The notes: generated by a model from the sequence alone, not told the origin. 64,000 nt of DNA from Astropecten irregularis (GCA_963971285.1 OZ020258.1:15207390-15271389); one strand, 5' to 3'; positions 23,855-33,415 are shown, counted from the stretch's first letter. Made by a program: numbers and translations.

Positions 23855-25170
23855 AATTGGAATATAAGTATCCCCATGGCTCCATCTCTCTCGATTTTCT
23901 GGAGTACCCTGTCAATGACAGCAAAAGGAGGAAACGCATAGATAACTTCATCTGTCCAAGATATTGTAAAAGCATCACATGCGACTGCATCTGGGTCAGG
24001 CCGCCATGAAACAAATGGCTTAAATTGATAATTGGCTTTTGACGCAAATAGCTCAATAGTTGGTGTAACACCCAATATTGCTGTGATATCGTTAAAGATA
24101 TTGACATCTAATTTCCATTCATGATGATCATTGAAGGATCTTGACAAAGTGTCTGAAGAAGTGTTTTGTACCCCAGGTACATGGCGTGCAATCAACCAGA
24201 CACCATGTTGGATGCACCAAAGCCAAATTTGTCTAGCTAAGCTATTCAACTCAACCGAATGGCAGCCTCCCATGTGATTTATATATGAAACTCCAGTGGT
24301 ATTGTCCATTGCAATGGACAAAGTTTTGTTCTGCAAATCGGCTTTAAACGACTTTAGGGCATACAAAACCGCAAGGAGTTCTAGATAGTTAATGTGAAAC
24401 CTTGCTTCATGTAAATTCCAGTGGCCATTAGTCTGAATGTTAGCCTTAGGACAAAAGGCTCCCCAACCCTCAAGGGAAGCATCAGTAAACACTTCAATGT
24501 CTGCTACGCGGGGTAGTATTGGTCGAGAAGCACATGGCAAGTTCTGTATCCACCATTGCAAGTCAGATTTCGCATCCAGAGAAAGAGGCAATTTGGCCTG
24601 AAAATTTCCACTATGCTTTTTCAGAGCCCTGTCTTTGCTCATTTCTAAACTTCGGTAATATAACGGCCCGAGTGGGACTGCTGGAAAGCATGATACAAGT
24701 CTACCTATAACCTGTGCCACAAGCTGAATCGTCGGGTATGATTGCTCTTTGAGTTCACGGCAAGCTGCCATTGTAGTTGATACTTTGACTGCCGGTAAAC
24801 GTACAGTCATTTCTACAGAGTTAATAGTGAACCCCAAAAACTCCAACTCTTGGGCCGGGGTAAAATGCGACTTAGTCTGATTAATGACAAACCCAAGTTC
24901 CCTTGTCAGTGCACATCGGGCTAACATGTTCCTAGTGCATTCCTCTAATGTGTCACCAATAAGCAGTGAGTCATCGATATAATTTGCAGATATATGGCCA
25001 TCTTTACGCAAAGTTGATATGAGTGGTTTCATGACCTTCGTAAAGATACGAGGTGCACTGGCAAGACCAAAACATAAACACTTAAATTGCCACAGTTTAT
25101 CTCGCCACCAAAACCTAAAAAACATCTGATGTTCCTGGGCAATGGGTATTGTGAAATATGCATCTTTCAA
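23542..25170 (-). CDS. DIRS reverse transcriptase / RNase H (main part)
   Basis: An open frame of 542 codons. The RT palm has KDAYFTIPI, then FGLASAPRIFTKVMKP, and the catalytic box NYIDDSLL (Y-x-D-D). The thumb has VIGRLVSCFPAVPLGPLYYR. RNase H follows with FTDASLEGWGAFCP (Asp), INYLELLAVLYALK (Glu), IAMDNTTGVSYIN (Asp) and NTSSDTLSRSF (Asp). A C-terminal region of about 100 residues (IELFASKANYQF, VSWRPDPDAVACDAF, YAFPPFAVIDRVL) is conserved in DIRS polyproteins and sits where some members have a Dam-like methyltransferase, but I cannot show that activity here. The N-terminal part of the RT lies in another frame (25173-25829), so the gene carries a frameshift near 25190. Confidence 0.88.
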   Translation of the reverse strand: MKDAYFTIPIAQEHQMFFRFWWRDKLWQFKCLCFGLASAPRIFTKVMKPLISTLRKDGHISANYIDDSLLIGDTLEECTRNMLARCALTRELGFVINQTKSHFTPAQELEFLGFTINSVEMTVRLPAVKVSTTMAACRELKEQSYPTIQLVAQVIGRLVSCFPAVPLGPLYYRSLEMSKDRALKKHSGNFQAKLPLSLDAKSDLQWWIQNLPCASRPILPRVADIEVFTDASLEGWGAFCPKANIQTNGHWNLHEARFHINYLELLAVLYALKSFKADLQNKTLSIAMDNTTGVSYINHMGGCHSVELNSLARQIWLWCIQHGVWLIARHVPGVQNTSSDTLSRSFNDHHEWKLDVNIFNDITAILGVTPTIELFASKANYQFKPFVSWRPDPDAVACDAFTISWTDEVIYAFPPFAVIDRVLQKIERDGAMGILIFQLWTTQHWFPRMLRLMIATPITLPRSPELLTLQQAPQQHHPLQGRLTMCVSLLSGDRSAQEGFQAELPTSSSSHGGRAPRSNMHRQSRGGFVSALNGRLIQFTRM

Positions 25171-25172
25171 GT

Positions 25173-25829
25173 CTATAAATAAGAGTTCGGTCGAATCAAT
25201 GTCAATGCAAATTCAAAGGTCTCCATTTTAAAATGGTGATAAGTGACAAACTTGTTAAGAGCCTTCAGATTGATAATTGGTCTCATTGACCCATCTTTCT
25301 TTGACCGAAGGAAAATGTTGGACACAAATTGTCCATGACAGGGGGTGACCCGCATAATTGCCCCCTTCTCTTGTAATTTTTGTATTTCTTCGTCAATCAG
25401 ATGTGCCTCATACTCAGCGTACCGAATAGGCTTAGGCTCAAATGCCTGGACCGGAGTATGATTAAATTCAACATGGCAATGTGCAACTGTATCCAATACC
25501 CATTCATCAGAGGTAATTTTTTCCCAAGCCGGGATAAACTGTTGCAATCTTCCAGCAATAGGTGATGTGTACGTACTTACCGGGTCTTTGTTGTTGCCAG
25601 TTACTTGGCTGTCGAGGCCCAAGCACTGCTGGTGGATTGGCCTGAAGTTTGGTGATAGTTGCCACTGGCACTGCCGTGACTGCTGTTGCTGGCACGGTAA
25701 CCCTGACCCTGTGCATACGGTCGTCGGTAACCTCGACCTCTTGGGTAGTATGGCGCCCTCTGTTGGTTGCCGTAAGTCTGCCTCGGGTAACCCCGTGAGC
25801 TGCGGAAGTCCCCCGTTCGGTGGCACCAA
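25173..25829 (-). pseudogene. DIRS RT N-terminal part, separated by a frameshift
   Basis: This frame supplies the region before and including the first RT fingers: GRLQQFIPAWEKITSDEWVL, then LIDEEIQKLQEKGAI and SKKDGSMRPIINLKALNKF. It continues in a different frame from the rest of the RT. The shift falls around 25185-25205, where the frame ends shortly after FEFALTLIRPNS. It overlaps the end of the Gag-like frame. A one-base change or a programmed shift could both explain the break; a mutation is more likely given the other damage. Confidence 0.8.
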
Positions 25830-26026
25830 GAACCACGACTTGAGGATTGTCGATTATTACGACGTTTTGAATCATATCCAAATATCTGCGTGCTCATTTT
25901 GTTTGTCTCAGTTATAGTTTTGCATGACTGAGCTAAGTCGTCCCCAAAAAGGAGACTTGTGCACGGAACTTGCGACGAACACAGAGCCGCATACTTTTGG
26001 TTTAGATCAGGTCTTTTCAGGTGCAA
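25601..26026 (-). pseudogene. DIRS Gag-like C-terminal part (Arg/Gly/Ser-rich)
   Basis: This frame starts with LKRPDLNQKYAALCSS and becomes rich in Arg, Gly, Tyr and Ser (RNNRQSSSRGSW, YYPRGRGYRRPYAQGQGY). This low-complexity basic tail probably binds RNA. It follows 26007-26536 in a shifted frame, so Gag is also interrupted. No zinc knuckle is seen, in contrast to the Ngaro Gag at 52 kb. Confidence 0.65.
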
Positions 26027-26687
26027 GAGGATGGTTGGTCATTATGTTGCTTTCATTGCAACCCTTGCCCATCTCCGGTGCAAGGTTTAGGCCGAATGCA
26101 GCCAAATTATCGTCAGGAATTTCCCCCTCACTAAGGTTTTCCTCGGCTGTAAAGCGCGGGTTTGCGTAGCCGCTGGAACTGAGGTCGCTGCGCTGCAGAA
26201 AAGCATCAGTCAGAGTAGCAACCGTTTGCTGGAGACTGGAAACTGCCTTACGCAGATCCAGATTGTCCCCGCTCTGATCTTTCATCTGCTTATAATTAGG
26301 CCTGCCGCCCGCCGCGCTAGTGCCGGCCGCCTCGTCCAGCGTGCTCGCCTGCTCTAGGTTCTTTCGCTTAGCACATCGCTTTTTTGCTTTAGGTGCTGGC
26401 GGCGTTGGTTTGCTTGCGGCCGAGCATGCAGCTTCTGCCATAGGTATTTGAGTCAGCAACGACAATTCTTCATCCAGTTGCCCCATGAGTCCCTCATCCT
26501 CTGAGGGATTAATATGCAAGACGGGTTCATTTGCCATCATACTGCTGGCCACGCACATGGTCCACTTCAAATGTGACTTGTATATAGCGCTGCGGAAATT
26601 TAGTACACCGATGTACGCGCGATAGCCACTAAAAATACACTGGTGAGCGGGCCTGTGGTGAGGGCTTTTATAGGGGCACACAGGCAT
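26007..26687 (-). CDS. DIRS Gag-like N-terminal part
   Basis: The frame opens inside the 5' region. The likely start is the Met at about 26536, giving MANEPVLHINPSEDEGLMGQ. It contains an acidic N-terminus, a Lys/Arg-rich patch (KAKKRCAKRK) that could be a nuclear localisation signal, and a short helical segment (LRKAVSSLQQTVATLTDAFL). It ends where the reading shifts to the Arg/Gly-rich part near 26020. A Gag role is inferred from its position before the RT and from composition. Confidence 0.6.
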   Translation of the reverse strand: MPVCPYKSPHHRPAHQCIFSGYRAYIGVLNFRSAIYKSHLKWTMCVASSMMANEPVLHINPSEDEGLMGQLDEELSLLTQIPMAEAACSAASKPTPPAPKAKKRCAKRKNLEQASTLDEAAGTSAAGGRPNYKQMKDQSGDNLDLRKAVSSLQQTVATLTDAFLQRSDLSSSGYANPRFTAEENLSEGEIPDDNLAAFGLNLAPEMGKGCNESNIMTNHPLAPEKT

Positions 26688-26771
26688 TCTTTTCTTCCAA
26701 TTGTGGCATACCTCTAGCTACTAACAATACAATCTCACGTGAGTCTGAATGGAGGTAATGATGAGGTAGAA

Positions 26772-27010
26772 TACATGTGGACGTACACACACGTGTGTAG
26801 CGAGCTTTGTTCTGTTTTTAATTATACGATGTGCACTGTACGCGTCGCTGAAAAACTAGGACGAGTCTCAGTGCAACAGGGGCTCTTGTAGGGGACATGC
26901 AGTGGGCGCGGAGGGGGTGGCTTGGGCGACTTTTTCAGCGAGGTTTTGTGCGCATGCGCGCTGATATGCAAATGTAGGTAAACAGAGGTGAGGTGTTTTC
27001 TGTAATGGAA
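26772..27010 (-). repeat. DIRS-2 5' terminal repeat, right of DIRS-3
   Basis: 26857-26999 is the inverted partner of 18901-19042 (CTAGGACGAGTCTCAGTGCA, GGTGGCTTGGGCGACTTTTT). 26772-26856 is the remaining DIRS-2 leader, separated from its body by DIRS-3. After 27010 the sequence returns to Helitron-like unit sequence (CCATTGTTTACTTTC). Confidence 0.75.
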
Positions 27011-27489
27011 CCATTGTTTACTTTCAATGATCGTTGATTAAGGTTTGCTAAATAAATGTGTTTTCAAAAGGGATTTAAAAATATCAACAGTTGGGGCGTT
27101 TCTTATTTCTAACGGTAATTTATTCCAAAGCTATTTTTCTATAGACTTCCACTCTTATGGTAGTGTCTGAAACAGAGTCCCCTGTAAGACTTGTTTAAAA
27201 TATACAATTATGTACAGCTAGTAAAAGTCTTAACGGGCTAATAAAATCTGAAGTTGGCTAGCCCGGTGAGCTAAGCCAGGAAAAAAATGTTAGCGCAAGG
27301 CCTGGTAACATACGTCTCACTGCAAATCTATTCTAGTTTGCAGTGCGCGCGCAAGCGTGAACTTCACCCTACATGAAGTCTATGAATATGAACATTTTGC
27401 TGCACTTCTCGTCGAAATTGTGGACAATAATTGTATACTTTTCAACACTCATTCACAAAAATAACCACAAGGGAAACTGAAGTTTTAAA
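27011..27489. other. Short continuation of the Helitron-like unit, then unassigned
   Basis: About 40 bases after 27010 match the interrupted unit. The rest, to 27489, has no recognised content. Confidence 0.4.
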
Positions 27490-27890
27490 GATATAATATG
27501 TACATCATTGATGAGGGTCACAGAACAGCATTCACACTTAAACTGATCCAGAATACATGTACAATGTACATGTATACGTACAGTACATGAAATAATAAGC
27601 CCAGGGTGAAAATTTGAGCTCAATTGGACATCTGAGTCATGAGAAAATAGCGAAAACCTGACTCAATTTTTCTTATAAAACATAAAGAATGGTTTTGATC
27701 TTACCCCGAGATCAAAATTGTTTTTTGGTCTTTGTTTTACTAATTTCTGGATAAATAGGCCTACACTGTATACCATTTCAGCCAGAAATATTTTAAGGGT
27801 ATGTTTCTATCAGCACCATCTACATGCCCTTAAAATTATACAGAAATCTATGAAAATTTTTGTTTGAGTAGGCCTATGTTACCAATCCTA
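27490..27890 (-). repeat. Dispersed repeat R2, inverted copy
   Basis: Reverse complement of 44030-44430. It shares TGAAAATTTGAGCTCAAT, ATAAAACATAAAGAATGGTT and GATCTTACCCCGAGATCA. Confidence 0.7.
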
Positions 27891-27894
27891 AAGT

Positions 27895-28745
27895 ATAAAG
27901 TCATTGAAAGTGAACAAAGAAACATTTACTGGAGCAGGATTTGAACCAGCAACCTCCGGAATACCGAACCAGCTTTACCAGGCCTATGTTGGTGGTATTC
28001 CTAACAGTGTTGTAGTACTCGTACTCGGTACTCGCACTTGAGTACTACTCGAGTACCGTTTTCCGTTTTTTGAACGTCCAAAATACTCGCACTCGCCCTT
28101 TGGTACTTGTACTCGGGCTACAAAATACTTGGAACTCGACATCCAAAAATTGTACTCGTACTCAAAAAAGAGAACTTGATAAAAAAATCTGTTTAGTTAA
28201 AAGTTTGTGGATCTGAGCATTCTAAAATCGAATCGAATCTAGCATATAAATTACATGCTTATGAATAGTTGAGTCTGGAAAATAGACTTCGCCGTGCCTG
28301 GCGTTTTCGTTGTTGTAACGTATTACTGTTGCAACGCATAGCCATGTGTGTTGACTACCATTTTTAGATCAGCTGTAGGCAAGTCGTCCACATCGACTGT
28401 TGTTCAATTTGGGTTCAAATACCGAGAATTTGTGCAGTATGGAGTCAAACGCTACAGCGCAAAACTTGTTCGTTTTTTTTTCCGGAAGATAAGTACTTGT
28501 ACTCGTACTCAGAAGATACATGTAAGTACTTGTACTCGTACTTGTACCCGGGTGCACAAGTACTTGTACTCGGAAACCAGTACTTGTACTCGACTGGCAA
28601 AGTACTCGACCCGTCTTGGTACTCAGCAGTACTTGGTACTCGGAAAAAAATACTTGGCTACAACACTGGTTCCTAATTATTATCTTTGTTCGTTTGGCAG
28701 TCAGAAGCCATGAAGCCACGCACAAACTATAACCTAAGGATTATT
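27895..28745 (-). mobile_element. tRNA-derived SINE (copy a), split by a hAT-like element
   Basis: The minus strand of 27920-27996 carries a tRNA-like B box (GCTGGTTCAAATCCTGCTCC, the decayed form of GGTTCGAATCC). The 3' and 5' flanks (AATGACTTTATAC... and GCAGTCAGAAGCCATGAAGCC) match copies b-g. The SINE resumes after 28668, so it existed before the hAT-like insertion. Confidence 0.7.
28005..28668. mobile_element. hAT-like non-autonomous transposon with TACTCG repeats
   Basis: The ends are CAGTGTTGTAGTACTCG and GGCTACAACACTG, an 11-bp core TIR (CAGTGTTGTAG/CTACAACACTG) typical of hAT elements. Flanks are ATTCCTAA (27997-28004) and GTTCCTAA (28669-28676), an 8-bp duplication with one mismatch. 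Much of the 664 bases consists of GTACTCGTACTTG-type repeats on both sides, arranged as an imperfect inverted repeat. The long frame on both strands here (Thr/Ser-rich) is only this repeat read through, not a gene. Confidence 0.85.
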
Positions 28746-28859
28746 TTATCAATACTCGCACTTGGCAGCAATGCTGCAACCTGAGAAATAGTACATGGGG
28801 ATCACTCAAAGAGGATGCGGCTATTTAATCAAAATAATCATCTAATAATCAAAAAGGAA

Positions 28860-29078
28860 ACTGACTGAATTTTAAGTCATTAAAAAGTGAAAATAGAAAA
28901 ATTGACAGGAGCAGGATTCGAACCAGCGATCTCTGGAATACTGACATACCGGAACTTTACCAACTGAGCTATCCAGCCCTATGTTGATGGTGTCCCTAAA
29001 ATAGTCAATTATATTGTTTGTTTGTTTGTTTGTTTGGCAGTCAGAAGCCATGAAACCAGGCATATAACCCAAGGATCA
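28860..29078 (-). mobile_element. tRNA-derived SINE (copy b)
   Basis: On the minus strand: an A box (GATAGCTCAGTTGGTAAAG), then a B box (GCTGGTTCGAATCCTGCTCC) about 35 bases on. Before it lies the family head (TGGCTTCTGACTGCC...GACTATTTTAGGGACACC) and after it the tail (TTTCACTTTTTAATGACTTA). A GTTT microsatellite (29016-29035) lies in the head. The pol III boxes would drive transcription leftward. Confidence 0.8.
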
Positions 29079-29310
29079 TTTTATCGATAATTAAAGACAC
29101 TGAAATGTGACCAAAGAAAAAATTATTGGAGCAGGATTTGAAGCAGCGACCTCCTGAATACCGTACAGGCGCTCTACCAACTGAGCTATCCATCCCTACA
29201 CATGTACGTTGGCGGTGTCCCTTATGGACAATTATCTTTGTTCATTTGGTAGTCAGAAGCCATGAAACCACGCACGTACACACCACCATATCCCATTAAT
29301 CATTTTATCG
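29079..29310 (-). mobile_element. tRNA-derived SINE (copy c)
   Basis: Best-preserved A box (GATAGCTCAGTTGGTAGAGC), with the B box changed to GCTGCTTCAAATCC. Head and tail as in copy b, in the same orientation and nearly adjacent to it. Confidence 0.8.
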
Positions 29311-30049
29311 ATACATGCAGCAATGTAACCTGAGAATCAGTACATGGGGCATCACTCAAAGAGGATGCAGCAATAATCAAACAACATCACGAGGGAAACT
29401 GACTGATTGGCAGTGTGTGTGAAGTTTCATGGCTTCTGACTTCCATACGAACAAAGATAATTGACTATTGGCCTCATAGCCTCATCTGCTATAAGAATCA
29501 TCCCAAGACTTCTATTATACCTCCTCGTAATAGAGACTTTCTTCCGAGGTAGCTGGGATAATTACAATATGGATGCTGTGAGTAGCATAGCTTGACATGC
29601 TACACTATATGGTTTGGACTATAATCATCAAACTCTAGATCATGTAGATCGGTTACATCAGAATTGTCACTATCCGTACAGTCAGGCTTTCTTTACACTA
29701 CTTTATTGGTCTGTTTTATCATCTGAAATTCAGTGGGGTAGCATCACGTTGCATTGAAATTCTATTGGAAGGTGAGGTACATACATAGTACATGTACTTT
29801 TTGTTGTGGTTGTGGTAATATTTCATGGGAAAGGTCCATTACAGGTCCATTACATGACACCACATGACACAATCCAAACATTTGTACTAGACATCCCGGA
29901 CTAGGTAATTATGTACAACCACAGGTAGCATACCTTGAACTTAAAGTCTTGGACAGCCTATACTGTGAATAAAACTGTTCTTATAGGCCTACTGTTCAAT
30001 GATACAGTCTCAATAAAAAAACTTTGTTTTACGGGTGTATGATATGGTC
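29311..30049. other. SINE head fragment and unassigned DNA
   Basis: 29390-29475 (+ strand) holds the family head only (GTTTCATGGCTTCTGACTTCC...AAAGATAATTGACTATTGG), a fragment with no tRNA part. 29476-30049 has no recognised feature. Confidence 0.5.
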
Positions 30050-30435
30050 TTATGACGTACATAAACAATGGGAACAAACATGCCCCATAAGTAAATGTTT
30101 ATTGACTTTGTGTCTCACAAGGAATTTCATGCTCTTTAATAGTCTATGGAACAGTTTGGAGAATAATCGAACAAAGGAGAGAACAATTATGTACCATGTA
30201 CCATATACATGTAAAGATTTGTGTAGTTGGGTGTCCTTGTGCAAGAACAAACAATCATTAACTTTTCCACTCTGAAGGAGATTAGGCAAGTTAAAAAGAT
30301 GACAAAAGTGCGAATAAGAAGGATTAGGATTAGGATCGTTCTGATTACTGTCCGCACCATGTAATTTGAACATAAAAAGTAAATACTGCCTCTGAACTCT
30401 TTCCAGCCTATCAGACTGGTGGTCCATTTCACAAA
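30050..30435 (-). pseudogene. Non-LTR RT C-terminal fragment
   Basis: The minus frame 30050-30427 begins HQSDRLERVQRQYLLFMFK and continues with FNLPNLLQSGKVNDCLFLHK. This resembles the post-RT region of jockey/RTE-type elements (…LERVQRRFL…, then a short Leu-rich block and a D-x-x-F-L-x-K block). No RT catalytic part is present nearby, so it is a truncated copy. Confidence 0.5.
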
Positions 30436-30565
30436 GATTTACACTTCATCTTTTACATGAGTTGTTCCTGTTTCCATAGTAACTAGTATTGTGACATCAC
30501 GCGTTGCTTAACAATTAAGATTGATACCCATGTTACACTCCGTCTTAGACTTTCGTGAAATCGAG

Positions 30566-30830
30566 CCTTGGTCTTCACCGGTGCACCCAGGATTTTGTCT
30601 TGGGGGGGGGGGGGGGGGGGGTGGCTCAAAGAAAATTTCTCTCCCACAAATCAATAATTTAGGGTTGTATTGTATATGTATAATATTAATAATGATGGAT
30701 CTTCCCAAGTGACTCCCCCCTCGTCCTCCTCCTCTTCCTCCCTCTCTCCCACATATTTTTTTAGGGACCCTCTTGGGGAGGGGGCTCAAGTCCCCGAGCC
30801 CCCCCCCCCCCCCCTTGGATGTGCCACTGT
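30566..30830. repeat. G/C-homopolymer inverted element (possible hAT relic)
   Basis: A run of 20 G (30602-30621) is mirrored by a run of about 16 C (30799-30814). The outer right end, CCTTGGATGTGCCACTG, and left end, GGTGCACCCAGG, are partial inverted matches. This resembles the CAGTGGC-type ends of decayed hAT MITEs, but the left TIR is poor and no duplication was found. Confidence 0.35.
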
Positions 30831-31008
30831 GGGTCTTACAAATGGAATTAAAAACTACAGTTGCAATATTCCCGAGTGCGAAACACTCATTCATTCTTAC
30901 AAGACTGGAAGTTACATTTGTGTGTACACCTCACTAATCCAATCATGCGATTAGCCCTTTTGATTACGTGATTAACACAGTATACAAAATTAAGCTTAAA
31001 AACTAGAC

Positions 31009-31154
31009 AGGTATACGTAGGTGTTCGGGGTCTCATTTCGTAGTGGAACTGTTATGTGAACATAAAAATTATGTTGGAACGTAAGTATGGGGTCAATCGT
31101 CACTCATACAATGGATATTGAAACTGCATGACTGATCAAATACTGATCATGCTG
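31009..31154 (-). repeat. Helitron-like unit, inverted, left part
   Basis: It begins at AACTAGAC (CTAG end on the minus strand), followed by GTGTTCGGGGTCTCATTTCG, GTGGAACTGTTATGTGAACA and so on, and stops at CTGATTGCACTTGG, where the Ngaro fragment starts. The hairpin at the end is degraded in this copy. Confidence 0.55.
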
Positions 31155-31169
31155 ATTGCACTTGGTCAA

Positions 31170-31493
31170 TCACCAGACCACAATATTTGCCAAGTAACGG
31201 CCTTGCACAATTTTGTGCAGCTTGCCCCTCCTAACAGAGGCCCATTATTTACTCATTATGATGGGTCCCCATTGACTGTTTATCAATTTAATGCAGTGCT
31301 AAAGAAAGCACTGTCCTTCTGTGGGTTAGGAGACCTCCACTATTGGGCCCATTCATTTCGAATCGGTGCAGCAACCACTGCTTACGAATTAGGTATTCCT
31401 CCACATGCTATTCAGCAATTCGGTAGGTGGAGATCCGAGGCTGTGTTAACTTACATACGCCCCACACCTACAGTCAATCTTCCTGGCATTTAA
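31170..31493 (+). pseudogene. Ngaro tyrosine recombinase, C-terminal part
   Basis: It closely matches the Ngaro recombinase at 47.6 kb: YQFNAVLKKALSFCGLGDL, the H-x-x-R box HSFRIGAATTA, then FGRWRSEAVLTYIRP with the catalytic Tyr. The N-terminal domain and first catalytic Arg are missing because of 5' truncation. It ends in a proper stop at 31491-31493. Confidence 0.85.
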
Positions 31494-31546
31494 TTGGTCA
31501 TCAGCACCCATCAATTCCCCATATCAATTATTATTCATGATGTACA

Positions 31547-32023
31547 GGTTGCGTCTGGATCCTGGGAGATTCGTTAATTCGCTGGGCAACTGGAATTTTG
31601 GTCCCTGGTGTTACAGTTCTATGGCATGGGAAGAGCGGAGCATGTTTATGCGACCTCCCAGAGTTACTTCACAGTATGCAAGGTCCCCCACCATCGGTTA
31701 TCATTGTGCATTTGGGATCCAATGATTTAGGCAACATTGATTTTTTCTCCATGAGGCAAAGAATTACTGTCTTCAAGTTCATGCAGCTGTGCAAGGTCAC
31801 TTTCCCAGACTCCATTCTGGTGTGGTCAGAAATATTGCCAAGGGCATTTTATTTTGGTGCCAATCCACAAGAGTCCATGGAACGACAGCGTCGTGCTGTG
31901 AATAGATGGGCCAGATCAAGATGTGGTAGGCTTGGTGCCCATATCTTAAAACACCCCAGTTCTGTCGGACCAATTTTGAGTTATACCGGCGAGACGGTGT
32001 CCATTTGCCCCCCAGGGCAATGA
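31547..32023 (+). pseudogene. Ngaro SGNH hydrolase-like protein, frameshifted
   Basis: Block I is CVWILGDSLIRWA (Gly-Asp-Ser with the Ser nucleophile), block III is VHLGSNDLGN, and WSEILPRAFYFGA follows, all in one frame from about 31547. The last block, DGVHLPP (the Asp-x-x-His pair), lies in a different frame near 31995, so a small indel just before it removes the catalytic Asp and His. Compare the intact copy at 47023-47619. Confidence 0.75.
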
Positions 32024-32529
32024 GATTTTCAGGTCAAACATACTGAATGCCATTACATCTCATATGCCCGCTTTCTAGGGGCTGTCTTTTTCCTTGGCTG
32101 CACATTGCGCCGGTGGCTTTTTTGTTAACGGATCAAGACAGTCCAGCATACATGTATATATGTATTGCTGATGTAATGTCATGTGGGAACAATGCACAGG
32201 CAAATGTATACATATCAAGCATGTGAAACGAATTGTACAAGATGCAGCATTTACCTTGTTAGGTTTCGTAATTTGAGGAAAAAACACAATCTATGTTTAA
32301 TGTATGTAATAGTCGTAGCATCTTCTCCCCGGAGTCAGTTCAACAGGGGAGAAGAACTGCCCTTTCCTTCTGTATGTGCAAACAAAGGTCAAAGGGCAGT
32401 GCCTTATAATTGTTATTTTATGTAGTATATATTTAGTGTTATGTGTATTCTTGTTTTAACCTGTTCGAATTGCACATTTTATACTTGCAATTTTTATTGT
32501 TTTGATATATATATATGGTTCAGGCTTTG

Positions 32530-32870
32530 GTGCTTGGGGCTGTTGCTGCCCAACTTCATGATGATTTGTCAGACTCTGAGCTCTTGGGCTCAGAGCTTTG
32601 GTGCCTGCTGGGTTCGTGGTGCCCAGATGGTCAGGCTTATGAATGCCTTGCTGGGCTTGGTGCTCAGATGGTCAGGCTTCAAATGAATATGAGATATATG
32701 ACTGCCTTGCTGGGCTTGGTGCTCGGATGGTCAGGCTTCAAATGAATGCCTTGCAGGGCTTGGTGCTCTGATGGTCAGGCTTCAAATGGTTATAACATGA
32801 AAGCCTTGCTGGGCTTGGTGCTCAGATGGTCAGGCTTATGAATGAATATGAGATAATAGCTACACAATTT
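32530..32870 (+). repeat. Tandem repeats after the SGNH gene
   Basis: Four to five imperfect repeats built on GCCTTGCTGGGCTTGGTGCT and CAGATGGTCAGGCTTCAAAT, with spacing of about 50-75 bases. Tandem repeats of different sequence occupy the same relative place in the Ngaro copy at 46.5 kb. Confidence 0.8.
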
Positions 32871-32974
32871 GTGCAGAATAAAACTTTCAGGCTGAGGCGT
32901 GTAGTCACAAAACAAGATTTTGGTGTGTTACAGTGTATTTCTTATTCTTCTGCTTATAACTGACTGATGGGGTG

Positions 32975-33415
32975 TTTACAATGGTGTCACCTTTAAATTT
33001 GTAATATTGTCTGCAAGGTCTGGACGATAACTTCCGGTTATTTCATCACAAGTAACTGAACATAAAAATTTACAGAAGTCATTGAGTGCATATGATGTAA
33101 ATATTTTGCAGTTTTTATTTTGTTTGATTAAGACATGGTTTAAAAGTTAAAGTGACCATATCTCAACGTAAAAAAAAATTAATTTTAGCCCATGGATTTA
33201 GTTGCAGTGTTTATGGAACACATTGTCATTTGACAAAATGATGTACAATACTCCGCAACCTACATGTAGGCTACGTCGATAGCATTTCGATTAAGATTTG
33301 GTGCTGGTTTTTAATGATATATAATAAGATTTAGGCCTACGTGCAAATATCTATTGCAAGAATGTAAACAACTAAACAAAGTTTTGAGTCACGCAATTCG
33401 ACATTACATGTTTAC
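32975..33415 (-). repeat. Helitron-like unit, inverted, right part
   Basis: It continues the unit broken at 31154: GGTGTCACCTTTAAATTTG, CTTCCGGTTATTTCATCAC and CAGTGTTTATGGAACACATT. It ends at about 33415 by truncation. Confidence 0.6.

Larger units (their letters stand above)
22321..26771 (-). mobile_element. DIRS-3 retrotransposon, best-preserved DIRS copy
   Basis: About 4.45 kb on the minus strand in the order Gag-like, RT/RNase H, tyrosine recombinase. A perfect 38-bp inverted repeat pairs 22401-22438 with 26734-26771 (GACTCACGTGAG end). On the left it lies within a complementary region whose other half (22321-22400) includes GGTAGAATCC...GGGAGATTCTACC around a CACTTCGCTC loop. The outer 3' copy that should pair with 22321-22400 is not visible, so the 3' end looks truncated. 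Two reading-frame shifts (about 25190 and 26020) interrupt the Gag and RT reading. It lies inside DIRS-2. Confidence 0.85.
18860..27010 (-). mobile_element. DIRS-2 retrotransposon (old, nested by DIRS-3)
   Basis: The ends are inverted repeats of about 140 bases (18901-19042 versus 26857-26999), sharing CTCTGTTTACCTACATTTGC, GCGCATGCGCACAAAACCTC and CCCTACAAGAGCCCCTGTTG. An internal complementary region lies at 19076-19180. Its left half matches the left terminus (18860-18920) in reverse complement, and its right half matches the right terminus (26968-27010) in reverse complement, as in DIRS-type circular replication. Flanking Helitron-like sequence rejoins across the element and no target duplication is evident, as expected for tyrosine-recombinase insertion. 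The interior is degenerate and split by DIRS-3 at about 22321-26771. Confidence 0.8.
31155..32974 (+). mobile_element. Ngaro-type retroelement fragment (3' part)
   Basis: This plus-strand fragment contains the C-terminal half of a tyrosine recombinase, an SGNH hydrolase frame and 3' tandem repeats, in the same order as the fuller element at 46.4-53.7 kb. The interrupted Helitron-like unit resumes at about 32975. RT and Gag are absent, so it is 5'-truncated. Confidence 0.75.

Noticed and set aside
28348..28725. Open frames on both strands rich in Thr/Ser (STSTST)
   Set aside because: They are direct readings of GTACTCG/GTACTTG repeats inside a hAT-like element.
28900..29200. Possible functional tRNA genes
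   Set aside because: A and B boxes are present but the acceptor and anticodon arms do not fold, and the copies carry SINE heads and tails.
32530..32870. Possible CRISPR-like spaced repeats (also 46535-46870)
   Set aside because: Repeats are imperfect tandem units without unique spacers, in eukaryotic retroelement context.
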